A program made the translations under genes and the position numbers. Positions 43,190-52,036 of a stretch of DNA of 64,000 nucleotides are shown here, in pieces. The stretch is from Nitrosopumilus sp. (lineage in GTDB: Archaea > Thermoproteota > Nitrososphaeria > Nitrososphaerales > Nitrosopumilaceae), in NCBI RefSeq assembly GCF_025699125.1, contig NZ_JAILWC010000001.1:538204-602203 (forward strand), given 5' to 3'. Every line of letters begins with the position of its first letter. The stretch's first letter is position 1. The notes under the pieces were generated by a model. It was given only the letters and a program-made list of their open reading frames with translations. It searched no databases and was not told the origin of the DNA.

Positions 43190-44413
43190 TTTTTTCTTTT
43201 TTCTAAGTTGATGTGCAACTAATGGCAGGAATGCACCAACATCAGAAACAATTCCTAAAGCTTGCCATGTTCCTCTATCCATGAGTTTTGTTACTGTAGG
43301 TTGATTGATATCCACTACTATGACCTTGACATTAGCTGGAAGCATGTTGCCAGTTGCAATGGAGTGAAGCATTGTTGAAATCATGATAACCATGCTTGCA
43401 TCTCTTACAATTTTTTTATACTCTCTTTGAGCTTGAGCAACATCTGTAATGACATCGGGTAAAGGTCCATCATCACGAATGGAACCTGCAAGTACAAAAG
43501 GAACTTTGTTTTTTATACATTCGTACATTATTCCTTTTTTCAATTTCTTAGTTTTCACCATATTTGCAATAGAACCTGCTTTGAATACGGCATTGATTGT
43601 ATCCATATGGTTTCTATGTCCATGATATGCCAAAGTAGCATTGTGTACATTCATTCCCAAAGACGTTCCTAATGTTGCATATTCAATATCATGAACTGCT
43701 AGAGCGTTTCCCGCCAATACCCCGTCAATATAGCCTAATCTTATTAATTCAGATACTGAATCATCGGCACCAGTGTGTACAATTGCAGGACCGCCTACTA
43801 TGACAATTTTTCCACCATTCTTTTTGGTTTCATAGATATCATCTGCAACTTGTTTTGCAATGTGTTGTGTTGGTCTTTCACTAGAGCTTGAACTTCCCAT
43901 GAATTCAAAAACATTGACTCCTTCTCTTGGACGTTCAGGAGGTGTAATTTTGATTCCTTCTTCTCCAACAATTATCTGATCCCCTTTTTTTACATCTCTA
44001 ACTGGAACGCAAAACGCTCTATTTCGTTTAACTACAATGCATTTATCCATCATCATATTTTCTACTTGAATCCATCTTTTTTTATAGAAAACTTGCGTGT
44101 GGTTGTTTGTTGTACTGTAAAAATCATCAGGCATCACATAATTCTTTGGAGATTTTTTTAATGTAATTTCTTTTTGTATTTTGGATACTGCACCTAAACG
44201 ATAAACTGTCTCTAAAATTTCATCTAAATGTTTTTGATTTTTACCTTTAACTAATAATCTGACATATGATTGATCTTTTTTTCTTTTACCAATGTTGATT
44301 TCTTCTACTTGAAATTCTCCATGCAAATCCATAATCTTATCAAAGATCTTAGTTAGAATTGATGAATCAATTAAATGACCACTAACTTCAATTTCTTGAG
44401 AAAATTTGCTCAT
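43181..44413 (-). CDS. TIGR00300 family protein, ornithine cyclodeaminase-type
   Basis: A 410-residue protein matching the archaeal TIGR00300 (LOR/SDH-like) family: an N-terminal regulatory domain (EIEVSGHLIDSSILTKIFDK), then IVGGPAIVHTGADDSVSELI, LAGNALAVHDIEYATLGTSL and VIVVDINQPTVTKLMDRG, a deoxyhypusine-synthase-like NAD-binding fold. A Methanococcus member is reported as an ornithine cyclodeaminase making proline, so proline synthesis is the best guess. Overlaps the KaiC-like gene end by nine bases. Confidence 0.82.
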   Translation of the reverse strand: MSKFSQEIEVSGHLIDSSILTKIFDKIMDLHGEFQVEEINIGKRKKDQSYVRLLVKGKNQKHLDEILETVYRLGAVSKIQKEITLKKSPKNYVMPDDFYSTTNNHTQVFYKKRWIQVENMMMDKCIVVKRNRAFCVPVRDVKKGDQIIVGEEGIKITPPERPREGVNVFEFMGSSSSSERPTQHIAKQVADDIYETKKNGGKIVIVGGPAIVHTGADDSVSELIRLGYIDGVLAGNALAVHDIEYATLGTSLGMNVHNATLAYHGHRNHMDTINAVFKAGSIANMVKTKKLKKGIMYECIKNKVPFVLAGSIRDDGPLPDVITDVAQAQREYKKIVRDASMVIMISTMLHSIATGNMLPANVKVIVVDINQPTVTKLMDRGTWQALGIVSDVGAFLPLVAHQLRKKKKLR

Positions 44414-44470
44414 TTTATATCACTCAGTATAATGATAACTAAAGGTTACGTTTTTCTTTATCGGTAATGA

Positions 44471-44818
44471 TCATACCGGCAGAATCACCTTTCCTTCAAA
44501 TTTTGGTATATTATCTGCCTTGAATACTTTCTCCAAATTTTCTTTTTGTTTAGGAGTTACCCCTTGAACAATTGTTTTAGAAGAACCTGTTTTGTCAACT
44601 AATGCTAGAATATAACCACTGTTATCAGTTAAAACAAATCCTGCAGATTCATCTACAAATGCATATAGATTTTCTTCTCCAACAGGTTGCCAAATATTTG
44701 AAGTTGTACTTGCCAAGGCCAATGCAGGCATAGCACGTCCGTCTGTTAATGTATTTAGATACGCTCTTGCTTCTGCGACTCTTTTTTGTCCTAATTTTAA
44801 TGCCTGAAAATATTGCAT
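44471..44818 (-). CDS. conserved hypothetical protein
   Basis: A 115-residue soluble alpha/beta protein (YFQALKLGQKRVAEARAYLN; LYAFVDESAGFVLTDNSGYI). No catalytic motif. The second half looks like a small PAS/profilin-like sheet but not convincingly. It lies 57 bases upstream of the TIGR00300 gene on the same strand. Confidence 0.55.
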   Translation of the reverse strand: MQYFQALKLGQKRVAEARAYLNTLTDGRAMPALALASTTSNIWQPVGEENLYAFVDESAGFVLTDNSGYILALVDKTGSSKTIVQGVTPKQKENLEKVFKADNIPKFEGKVILPV

Positions 44819-44895
44819 GTTCTCAAATTATTGAGTTGCTATAAAAACAATTTCGCTACAAAAGATAGTTATAGAATCCTAGTTATTTTGCTAAT

Positions 44896-45195
44896 ATGCC
44901 ATTGACAAATAATGTCATCATAAAATTAAATGAAATAACTACAATGATTGAAGACAAATCAAAATTGTCCGAATCGGATATTTCAGTGATTAAATCTATT
45001 TTTCAAAATCTTGTTGAGAATAATGAGAGATATGATGTTGATGAAATTGAATTTTGGTTTGAGAATGAAGGTAGTTGGACTAAAAAAGAATCAAGAATAC
45101 GGATTGCTAATCTTTCAAGTTATGTTCAAGACAAATACCAACAGACAGCACATCTAAGAATTATCTCTGATGATGACTGTGGTTGTGGAAATTAA
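44896..45195 (+). CDS. hypothetical protein with C-terminal CGCG
   Basis: A 99-residue protein, helical first half (KLNEITTMIEDKSKLSESDI), aromatic middle, and an end DDDCGCGN whose paired Cys could bind metal. Not recognised. Divergent from the gene at 44471. Confidence 0.5.
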   Translation: MPLTNNVIIKLNEITTMIEDKSKLSESDISVIKSIFQNLVENNERYDVDEIEFWFENEGSWTKKESRIRIANLSSYVQDKYQQTAHLRIISDDDCGCGN

Positions 45196-45416
45196 ATTTC
45201 TAACTGTTCTAGCAGTCTTCCAACAATTTTGGCGTTTTCGGATCTTTCATTTAAAATTTGTTTAAGACGGGTTTCATCTTTAATTTCTTCAGAGATGATT
45301 TTAAAATATTCGTCATCAAGATCGTTGTTTGATTGTAATCTCTTTATCACTTCAAACAAAATTCCAATAACTTGTTTTTGAGCATCAATTAATTCATCCT
45401 TATTTTTTTCAGACAT
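45192..45416 (-). CDS. hypothetical helical protein
   Basis: A 74-residue charged helical protein (QKQVIGILFEVIKRLQSNND). Likely coiled-coil. It follows the HD-domain gene on the same strand by seven bases, so it is probably co-transcribed. Its stop overlaps the convergent neighbour by four bases. Confidence 0.55.
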   Translation of the reverse strand: MSEKNKDELIDAQKQVIGILFEVIKRLQSNNDLDDEYFKIISEEIKDETRLKQILNERSENAKIVGRLLEQLEI

Positions 45417-45423
45417 TTTCTAA

Positions 45424-45957
45424 TTAATTCTCGTCCACAATCTTTGTAAATAATTCTTTCAGAGTTGGATCAACAATGTCTTTTTTTGCATATTCAAAAA
45501 ACGAGTTCAATTTATCTTTTGAGTGACCCTCTTTTTGATATATTTTGGCTTGAAGTGTCATTTCTAATCGGTCTATCTGATGAACTAACATAGATTCTTT
45601 AGATATGTCATCTTGGTATTCTTTCCAAATTTCTGAATAATTGAATTTAATATTTTCAGGTAATTTTTCTATAATTTCATTGAATGCATTATTTTCTAAC
45701 TCTTTTTTATTTTCTTTGCTTAGTTGATCTGGTGTATAGTCTCCAATTCTTGCTTCAGCCAAGTCATGAAGTAAAACCATTTTGAGTATTTTTTCTGTAT
45801 CGTAATTTTTCAAGTCAGATAATACCATACCCATAATTGCCATTGAATACGTGTGATCTGCAACTGATTCCGAATCATCTATCGAAAGTTTGTCAATCCA
45901 TCCCTGTCTTGAAATTTTTTTAAGATTTGCTGCAGTTTTTAAGAAATCTACTATCAT
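45424..45957 (-). CDS. HD-domain phosphohydrolase, YfbR/HDDC2-like
   Basis: A 177-residue HD hydrolase. Metal ligands are seen in SVADHTYSMAIMG (His), VLLHDLAEARIGDYTP (His-Asp) and VHQIDRLEMTLQAK (Asp). The DLAEA..GD pattern places it with YfbR/HDDC2 proteins, 5'-deoxyribonucleotidases acting on dNMPs. Length is normal for that group. Nucleotide-pool control is the likely role. Confidence 0.87.
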   Translation of the reverse strand: MIVDFLKTAANLKKISRQGWIDKLSIDDSESVADHTYSMAIMGMVLSDLKNYDTEKILKMVLLHDLAEARIGDYTPDQLSKENKKELENNAFNEIIEKLPENIKFNYSEIWKEYQDDISKESMLVHQIDRLEMTLQAKIYQKEGHSKDKLNSFFEYAKKDIVDPTLKELFTKIVDEN

Positions 45958-46044
45958 GATAAAATGAAATAATTGTTTTCTCCTAATGAATTTTCATATT
46001 TTATTTTCGAATCACATAATAGGTCATTCTGAGATGAAAAACTA

Positions 46045-46581
46045 TTGAAAATTTACACAAAGACTGGAGATGATGGAAATACAGGTCTTCAAGGAAATTT
46101 TCGAATATCAAAGTCTCATCCAAGAATAATTGCATATGGTGCTGTGGATGAAGTCAATGCCGCATTAGGAATAGTTTTGACAAACATTCTAGATGACGAT
46201 ATAGGAAAACTTTTGACAAAAATCCAAAATGATTTATTTCTGGTAGGAGCCGATCTTTCAAACCCCAATCTAAATGATGTTAAAAATAGAGTTACACTAG
46301 AAATGATTCAAAATTTAGAACGCTCAATTGATAAATTTGAATCCGAACTGCCTCCTTTAACCAATTTTATTTTACCTGGAGGAAGTATTGCGAGTGCACA
46401 ATTACATTATGCAAGAACAATTGTGCGAAGGGCCGAAACTCAAATAGTCCAATTAAGTGAAAAAGATGAAATTAATTCAAATTGTATCATATATCTTAAT
46501 AGATTATCTGATTTATTTTTTGTAATGGGACGATTAATCAATAAGCGAAAAGGTAAAGACGACATTCTCTGGAAGATCTAA
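46045..46581 (+). CDS. ATP:cob(I)alamin adenosyltransferase, PduO type
   Basis: A 178-residue PduO-type enzyme, TTG start. MKIYTKTGDDGNTGL is the ATP-binding N-terminus, AYGAVDEVNAALG and RTIVRRAETQIV are family signatures. It converts cob(I)alamin to adenosylcobalamin, needed by methylmalonyl-CoA mutase in the hydroxypropionate/hydroxybutyrate carbon-fixation cycle of these organisms. Confidence 0.94.
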   Translation: MKIYTKTGDDGNTGLQGNFRISKSHPRIIAYGAVDEVNAALGIVLTNILDDDIGKLLTKIQNDLFLVGADLSNPNLNDVKNRVTLEMIQNLERSIDKFESELPPLTNFILPGGSIASAQLHYARTIVRRAETQIVQLSEKDEINSNCIIYLNRLSDLFFVMGRLINKRKGKDDILWKI

Positions 46582-46920
46582 AAAGATAAACTTTCGCAGA
46601 CGTTTTCTAACAAAGATTAATCAGGTCATTCTGGAAAAGTTGTAAAAACCGCATTAAAGGATATCTAGTGAACTGAAATTATCGTAAAAAGATTTGAGTC
46701 TTTATGTGATTGAATCTAAAATAACCTAACTTTAAAATAAATAACTTGAATTGATTGAATCTAAGAGTTACGGTTCGTATTTGTCGTAACAAGGTTTGTA
46801 GGTAGATCTAATTAGAGAAATCCATATAAAATGAAAACCCTATAACCCAAGAATTTAATTAAAAAACACAGATAAGTGGAATGAGGTAACTGAGCTTGAT
46901 AATGTATGGGATTGGATTTG
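46582..46920. other. intergenic region with a 16S-like 12-mer
   Basis: About 340 bases with no gene on either strand. It contains GTCGTAACAAGG followed by a nearby GTAGG (about 46784), like the conserved 3' end of 16S rRNA, but the flanks do not match rRNA. Otherwise only AT-rich promoter-like sequence before the TPR gene. Confidence 0.4.
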
Positions 46921-48051
46921 ATGATTAAAAAATATTTATTTTTATTATTTTCTATTGGATTTTTTATTCCAATTGCATATGCACAAACAGTTGATGAAAC
47001 AACATTATTAGAAAATGCTAAAAAATTTCTTATGGATAAACAATATGATGATGCAATTATTGAATTAGATAAAATTTTAGCAGGAGATCCAGAAAATGTC
47101 AACGCATTAATTGAAAAAGGACATATTCGTCTAATTCAGGGAAAATATGTAAAAGCATTTCAAAATTTTGAAAAGGCCTTGCAATTTGAACCTAAAAACA
47201 TCCTTGCATTAAATGGTCAAGGGACCGCACAATACCATCTTAAACAATATGAAGATGCCTTGGATTCTTTTAATTCTGTTTTGAAAGTAGATAAAGATAA
47301 TACTGTTGCACTTGTTGGAAACGGGAACATACTACTCAAAGAACAACAATACGATAATGCCATGTTATTTTTTAATATAGTGTTAGAACGAGAGCCCAAT
47401 AACATTTCTGCAATGATTGCTAAAGCAAGTGCATTATCTGGTATTAATCAATATGATAAATCCCTTGAGTTACTTGATAAAATACTTCAATTAGATTCAG
47501 ACAATATCTTTGCATTAAATGAGAAAGGTCAAGTGTATTTGGAGATAGAAGAATATGCATTGGCACGAGATGTTTTTACTGATCTGATGGAAATCAACGA
47601 AAATGACATTCAGGTACTGCTTGGGATGGCAGAGTTGAATTTCCTAGAAAATAAAAACATCAAAGCGGAGCAACTTTATGACAAAGCGTTGTTATTGGAT
47701 CCAGATAATGTGGAAGGCTTGCTAGGAAAAGCCAATGTTTTAGAAAACCTAGGACGGTATGATGACGCATTAAGATATTTTGATGAAGCCTTGGAAGTAG
47801 ATCCTGATAATTTGGAGGCATCAAATGGAAAAGATTCTATTTTAGAACACGAAGTAAATGCCTCATTGGATTTGATCTTGATAATTACAATTATCGGTAG
47901 TGTTACATCAGTTTTTTCTTTTATTGTAGTGATGATCAAAATTAAAGAAAATAAAAAATTACAAGAACGAGTACTTATTGCCGATGAACAGATTGAAGAT
48001 ATGGTTGATAAATTCATGAAAAGACAGAAAAAAATAGAAAAATCACCATAA
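46921..48051 (+). CDS. exported TPR-repeat protein with C-terminal membrane helix
   Basis: A 376-residue protein from ATG 46921 (an upstream start at 46906 would spoil the signal peptide). Signal peptide about 1-21, then about eight TPR units (LMDKQYDDAIIELDKILAGD; YDDALRYFDEALEVDPDN and similar), a membrane helix (about 317-339), and a basic cytoplasmic coiled tail. The TPR part is outside the membrane and should mediate protein contacts. Partner unknown. Confidence 0.85.
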   Translation: MIKKYLFLLFSIGFFIPIAYAQTVDETTLLENAKKFLMDKQYDDAIIELDKILAGDPENVNALIEKGHIRLIQGKYVKAFQNFEKALQFEPKNILALNGQGTAQYHLKQYEDALDSFNSVLKVDKDNTVALVGNGNILLKEQQYDNAMLFFNIVLEREPNNISAMIAKASALSGINQYDKSLELLDKILQLDSDNIFALNEKGQVYLEIEEYALARDVFTDLMEINENDIQVLLGMAELNFLENKNIKAEQLYDKALLLDPDNVEGLLGKANVLENLGRYDDALRYFDEALEVDPDNLEASNGKDSILEHEVNASLDLILIITIIGSVTSVFSFIVVMIKIKENKKLQERVLIADEQIEDMVDKFMKRQKKIEKSP

Positions 48052-48164
48052 TTGATTTCATACATAATAACCAATCGCGGGGTTCAATGATAAGCAATGT
48101 TATTCCATAAACTGAGATTTAAGAAATAAAGAATATGAAGATAATAATATTTTTTATGGCATCC

Positions 48165-49811
48165 TTAAAGCCATTTCTTTCGTTTAAACCACAATATCAT
48201 CATACCAGAAACAACAGCCATTCCGGTTAACATGGAAAAATAGCTTCCTTCCCATTGTAATTCTGGAACATATACAAAATTGGTACCATAGATACTAGCT
48301 ATGAATGTAATGGGTATGAAAATAGATGCAATTATTGTAAGTGTCTTCATCACCTCATTCGTACGGTTACTAACACTGGACAGATATGTGTCAAGCATGC
48401 CTCCAATCACATCTCGTAATCCTTCGATAGTATCAATTACCTGAATTACATGATTGTAAACATCTCTCAAATAAGTTCTAGTATTATCTAAAATCAATAT
48501 TGTAGAATCCCTCACTAGGAAATCAATAATTTCACGAGCAGGCCAGATTGATTTTCTCAAAGATATCATTCGACGTTTCAATGTTTGAATTGTCTGCATA
48601 GTTTCTGCAGTAGGATTTTGCATCAATTCTTCTTCTAATTCTTCAGTAATATCGCCAATTTTTTCTATAACAAGGAAATAACTATCAATAATTGCATCAA
48701 TAATTGCATATGCAAGATAGTCACTTTTGAGATTCCTAATTGTACCTGTTTTACTTCTAAGTCTTTTTCTAATTTGATCAAAAAAATCAGCCTCAATTTC
48801 TTGAAATGTCACTACATGATCCTTTGCAAGAATTATTGAAATTTGCTCCAATTCTAGCTTTCCTGTTTCGCTTATGTAGTGAGGCATCTTCAACATGATC
48901 ATAATGTAATTGTCAGAAATTTCAATTGAGGGTCTTAATTCGGTATTCATAATATTTGCCTGATGAAGAGGATGAATTTCAAAACTATTTCCAAACGCTT
49001 CAATTATTTTAGGATCATGTATGCCGATTACATTTATCCATGAAACATTTGGCTTGTCTTTGGATTCTAAACATTCTTCAATTTTTACATCACTTTTTTC
49101 TGTAATTGTTTCAGGATCATATTCCACTATGTCTATTCTGACATTTTCTACTCTTTGTTGTCCAACATGAATAAGCGCGCCAGGACTGTGTCCAATTGTA
49201 TCTGCTAATGATGTTTTCTGAGTCATTGTTTTGTTGAGAATTTTTGAAATTTTTGTAATATCTTGCAGTCCGATATCTTTTGTCATTTCTTTAACTTTTG
49301 ATGTCTTGCCAGCTACACCCACAATAATGAATCCTGCAACTATTGAAAAGATAATGCTGATTACTAATGGGACAAAATCACCCACAATTGCTGCCTGATA
49401 AATTGCCTCTACATCAGTTGCAGTCCCAGATTTTATAATTAATCCAATTATAGAATCTAGTAAGAAGAACAAGAAAGAAATCAAAGCACCAATAATTATT
49501 GCTGTGACTATAGTGATTCTTGGTGGAACTTCAATATTTTTTTCATCCTTGTAAGGAGATAGATATTTTTTATATCTAATTATCATTAGTGCCATAACTG
49601 TGATTATAATTGTAGAAATTATCCACCATGCTACTAGCCAAGGACCCTGTTGTGAATCTATTTGTTCAACTCCAGATATAAGATCTTGAATGTTGCCAGT
49701 TAACGGTAACGAAAGTAATGATGTGGCTATTCCAATGACAATTTGATACAAAAAAGCAAAAGTGAAACCATAAACCAACCTATTGATAATTATTCCTATT
49801 TTATTTCTCAA
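48165..49811 (-). CDS. CorA-like divalent cation transporter with extra N-terminal membrane domain and GTN motif
   Basis: A 548-residue protein. Residues about 1-180 hold roughly four membrane helices not found in standard CorA. From about 220 onward it is CorA-like: soluble domain (VSWINVIGIHDPKIIEAFG; LEQISIILAKDHVVTFQEIE), long stalk helix, then two C-terminal helices joined by SIYGTNFVYVPELQW. CorA proteins have YGMN at this selectivity site; here it is YGTN. Ion preference may therefore differ. The ending KRKKWL is typical of the family. Confidence 0.85.
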   Translation of the reverse strand: MRNKIGIIINRLVYGFTFAFLYQIVIGIATSLLSLPLTGNIQDLISGVEQIDSQQGPWLVAWWIISTIIITVMALMIIRYKKYLSPYKDEKNIEVPPRITIVTAIIIGALISFLFFLLDSIIGLIIKSGTATDVEAIYQAAIVGDFVPLVISIIFSIVAGFIIVGVAGKTSKVKEMTKDIGLQDITKISKILNKTMTQKTSLADTIGHSPGALIHVGQQRVENVRIDIVEYDPETITEKSDVKIEECLESKDKPNVSWINVIGIHDPKIIEAFGNSFEIHPLHQANIMNTELRPSIEISDNYIMIMLKMPHYISETGKLELEQISIILAKDHVVTFQEIEADFFDQIRKRLRSKTGTIRNLKSDYLAYAIIDAIIDSYFLVIEKIGDITEELEEELMQNPTAETMQTIQTLKRRMISLRKSIWPAREIIDFLVRDSTILILDNTRTYLRDVYNHVIQVIDTIEGLRDVIGGMLDTYLSSVSNRTNEVMKTLTIIASIFIPITFIASIYGTNFVYVPELQWEGSYFSMLTGMAVVSGMMILWFKRKKWL

Positions 49812-50004
49812 GTTTCACCCACCATTTTTCTAATAGATGGAGAATAAAAAAATTATTCATGTTTGAGTCCATGGAAATTATTTATCTCGGATAACATCTG
49901 ATCTGCAAAGTATCCCTATAATGTAACAGTATCTATTTTTTACATATTTCATGATTATTTTTAGAACCTTTGAAGAAAAATTGTTCGTCTGAACTGAAAC
50001 TAAG
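49812..50004. other. intergenic region
   Basis: About 190 bases between the CorA-like gene start and a small ORF; promoter sequence for the CorA-like gene is expected here. Nothing else is seen. Confidence 0.3.
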
Positions 50005-50112
50005 ATGGACCCTACGGAGACATTTGGATGCTGTTGCAGTTCATTTATGTTTGAAAAAGAATATCATACAATAAGAGTTGAATGTGAAAATACTATATTT
50101 GAAACAATGTGA
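50005..50112 (+). CDS. putative 35-aa protein with CCC motif
   Basis: ATG 50005, MDPTETFGCCCSSFMFEKEY and 15 more residues. Three consecutive Cys and one later Cys could bind metal. Intact but unsupported by context. Confidence 0.3.
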   Translation: MDPTETFGCCCSSFMFEKEYHTIRVECENTIFETM

Positions 50113-50167
50113 ATATTACAATTCACATAACAGATTGGTTCAGAATTTGTAAAATAATTTGTAGATT

Positions 50168-50950
50168 TTAGTTTTGAGCAGAATCTAGAATGTTTTTTTG
50201 AAAATTCCCAATTACTCGATTAAAAACCACAAATGATAATGCAGCACCGATTCCTGCAAATGCAAGCATTGCAATGGTAAAATCAGAACCTGTAAAATCT
50301 AACAAACTGGAATATGGATCAAAATAAGGGGTTCCAGAACCTGCACTTGGATTTGAGACTACGGAATCCACCTTTGTTTTTGCCATATATAGTGATTCAT
50401 CAACAGAATTGACCAGTCCAGTTCCAGAAATCTTTACAGGCAAACTAAAATCAGAATACCAATTTTTTATAGGATTAAGAAGGCTGCTTTCTGCTGTAAC
50501 CATAACTAATGAAAGTGCAGTTATTGCTGAAACAATTCCCATTCCAAAGAATTTAGAAATAGAATTAAAGGATCGAATCAACAATTTACTTTGTTTTGTT
50601 TTCTCAGTAATCTTTGATGGAGTTATTATTATTGCAAGATTGGATGTTTTGTAATAATTCATGTTTCGTGCTTTGCAGTTTTTTTCAATCTTGGAAATTT
50701 GTATCAATCCAATCTGTTGCATTTTATCCAAATAATACTTTACAAGCTGCAGAGACATGTTTGTTTTTTGTGCAATTTCGTTTGCAGTCAATTCATTATA
50801 AAATAACAAATTCAAAATTTCTATGCTGGATTTGTTGGAGATAATTTTGGCTAAAATTTTTAATTTTTCATCATCCAAAGAAAAAATATTTACAGAATTA
50901 CCTGCATGTAAATTGTCATTGCTCATAGACAACATATCATATGACAACAT
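50168..50950 (-). CDS. membrane-bound winged-helix regulator with C-terminal GSGTP module
   Basis: A 260-residue protein. N-terminal ArsR-like winged helix (NLLFYNELTANEIAQKTNMS; QLVKYYLDKMQQIGLIQI), a membrane helix (FFGMGIVSAITALSLVMVTA, about 150), an extracytoplasmic loop with VVSNPSAGSGTPYFDPY, and a last membrane helix (about 228-248). The loop-plus-helix module is also in the small exported protein encoded divergently at 51019. This suggests a DNA-binding sensor that contacts that protein or the same ligand. Confidence 0.75.
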   Translation of the reverse strand: MLSYDMLSMSNDNLHAGNSVNIFSLDDEKLKILAKIISNKSSIEILNLLFYNELTANEIAQKTNMSLQLVKYYLDKMQQIGLIQISKIEKNCKARNMNYYKTSNLAIIITPSKITEKTKQSKLLIRSFNSISKFFGMGIVSAITALSLVMVTAESSLLNPIKNWYSDFSLPVKISGTGLVNSVDESLYMAKTKVDSVVSNPSAGSGTPYFDPYSSLLDFTGSDFTIAMLAFAGIGAALSFVVFNRVIGNFQKNILDSAQN

Positions 50951-51018
50951 AGTATGTAAGTATTAGTGAAATAATAATTTCATCAAACGCTTTATGTGAA
51001 TTTCACGTAGTTGTATCA

Positions 51019-51330
51019 ATGAGTGAAAAGAAAACAATCATTGTAGCAGGAGTGATGTTGAGCCTTTTGATATTGCCTTCTGCCAGCCTTGCATTCGCAC
51101 AATACATTCCAAGTCAGGGGCAAACTGGGCTTGATGACTTGATGAAACTCTCACAGGAACGAGTTAGAATGGCCAAAGAAAATCCACATACAGGCTCTGG
51201 AACCCCCATGTTTGCATTAGATGGAGTTCTAGGAGCACTGCTTTTATCCACTGGTGTGTTTGGTGGAATTGCCACTGCATTTTTTGTCAAAGGTCGCAAG
51301 GGAAAATATGCCGCAATGGGAAGGGGATGA
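51019..51330 (+). CDS. small exported protein sharing the GSGTP module
   Basis: A 103-residue protein with a signal peptide or helix (about 6-28), MKLSQERVRMAKENPHTGSG followed by TPMF, a membrane helix (VLGALLLSTGVFGGIATAFF) and a basic end. Order and spacing match the C-terminal third of the regulator at 50168. The two starts are 68 bases apart and divergent, so they probably share regulation. Confidence 0.7.
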   Translation: MSEKKTIIVAGVMLSLLILPSASLAFAQYIPSQGQTGLDDLMKLSQERVRMAKENPHTGSGTPMFALDGVLGALLLSTGVFGGIATAFFVKGRKGKYAAMGRG

Positions 51331-51600
51331 AAATTCTCTTTTCTATTTTTTATGTAAGAATTCAATATCGCCTCGTTTTTGCACATACTCAATTTAATTA
51401 ACTATTTTTTGCATGTATGAACAGTAATCATGACTTAATGAGATTTGGTATTTTTGAGATCCTTTATCTTTGGGAAAAGATATAAGAAATATTTGTTCAA
51501 ACGAACGCATATTTTAGATGTTTATTCAAAAGGACAACCATTTTGACAAATCAAATTAATTTCTAAAAAATAGTGTGTTGAAAAATATTTTCTTAGTAAG
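51331..51600. other. intergenic region
   Basis: About 270 bases with no gene. AT-rich with CAAACGAACG near 51498 and CAAAAGGACAACC near 51529. No function seen. Confidence 0.3.
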
Positions 51601-51630
51601 ATTTGTTGACAGTCACATGTGTCAACAAAT
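51601..51630. promoter_or_regulatory. perfect 11-bp inverted repeat
   Basis: ATTTGTTGACA and TGTCAACAAAT flank an 8-base spacer. It ends 26 bases before the ATG of the ORF that runs into tRNA-Phe, where a TATA box and BRE would be expected, so a regulator-binding site is likely. A transcript hairpin is the alternative. Confidence 0.55.
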
Positions 51631-51656
51631 AAGCATCGTTTTTCAATGACGGGACA

Positions 51657-51815
51657 ATGTTGGCAGAAAACACAAGATCATTGAAAGTTACCTATCTTGA
51701 AGGTTTTAAGAAAGTACTAATCACTGATCGAGGTAAGAAGACAAACTTTAATTCCTCAACTGATTGCATTTTTCTAAGTGCCAGGGTAGCTCAGCCTGGG
51801 AGAGCACTCGGCTGA
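51657..51815 (+). CDS. 52-aa ORF overlapping tRNA-Phe
   Basis: ATG 51657. The first 40 residues (starts MLAENTRSLKVTYLEGFKKV) look like a real protein; the last 12 (ARVAQPGRALG) are the tRNA-Phe sequence read as protein, stopping at 51815 inside the tRNA. Either the gene truly ends within the tRNA, or it was cut here by a past recombination at the tRNA. Function unknown. Confidence 0.4.
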   Translation: MLAENTRSLKVTYLEGFKKVLITDRGKKTNFNSSTDCIFLSARVAQPGRALG

Positions 51816-51853
51816 AGACCGGGCTGTCGCGCGTTCAAATCCCGCCCCTGGCA
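51780..51853 (+). tRNA. tRNA-Phe (GAA)
   Basis: 74-base tRNA: acceptor GCCAGGG/CCCTGGC, D-arm GCTC..GAGC, anticodon stem CTCGG/CCGGG with loop CTGAAGA (anticodon GAA), T-loop TTCAAAT, discriminator A, CCA not encoded, no intron. The T-stem GCGCG/CCCGC has one C-C mismatch at 52-62. Confidence 0.95.
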
Positions 51854-52036
51854 TCGTATTATGTTCTGTATGGATTTCAATGAATAATATTTTCAATTAT
51901 TTTTATCAAAATTGAGTGATTTTCACATCGTCAAAATAATCCAAAAATTACTTTTGATTTAATTTCTATAATTATGAACGATATACAATCATACAAAATC
52001 TTTAAAAACAAGGCAAACTCTTGTTTTTCGACATTC

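Noticed and set aside
46582..46920. 16S rRNA gene fragment
   Set aside because: Only 12 contiguous bases match and neighbouring rRNA helices are absent, so it is reported only as a low-interest observation.
47676..48074. 132-codon minus-strand ORF opposite the TPR gene
   Set aside because: The plus-strand TPR protein is clearly coding; the opposite frame is a composition artefact (Ser/Ile-rich).
51780..51815. Protein-like end ARVAQPGRALG as part of a real protein
   Set aside because: These residues are the tRNA-Phe sequence translated and occur wherever an ORF enters a tRNA; they give no evidence for protein function.
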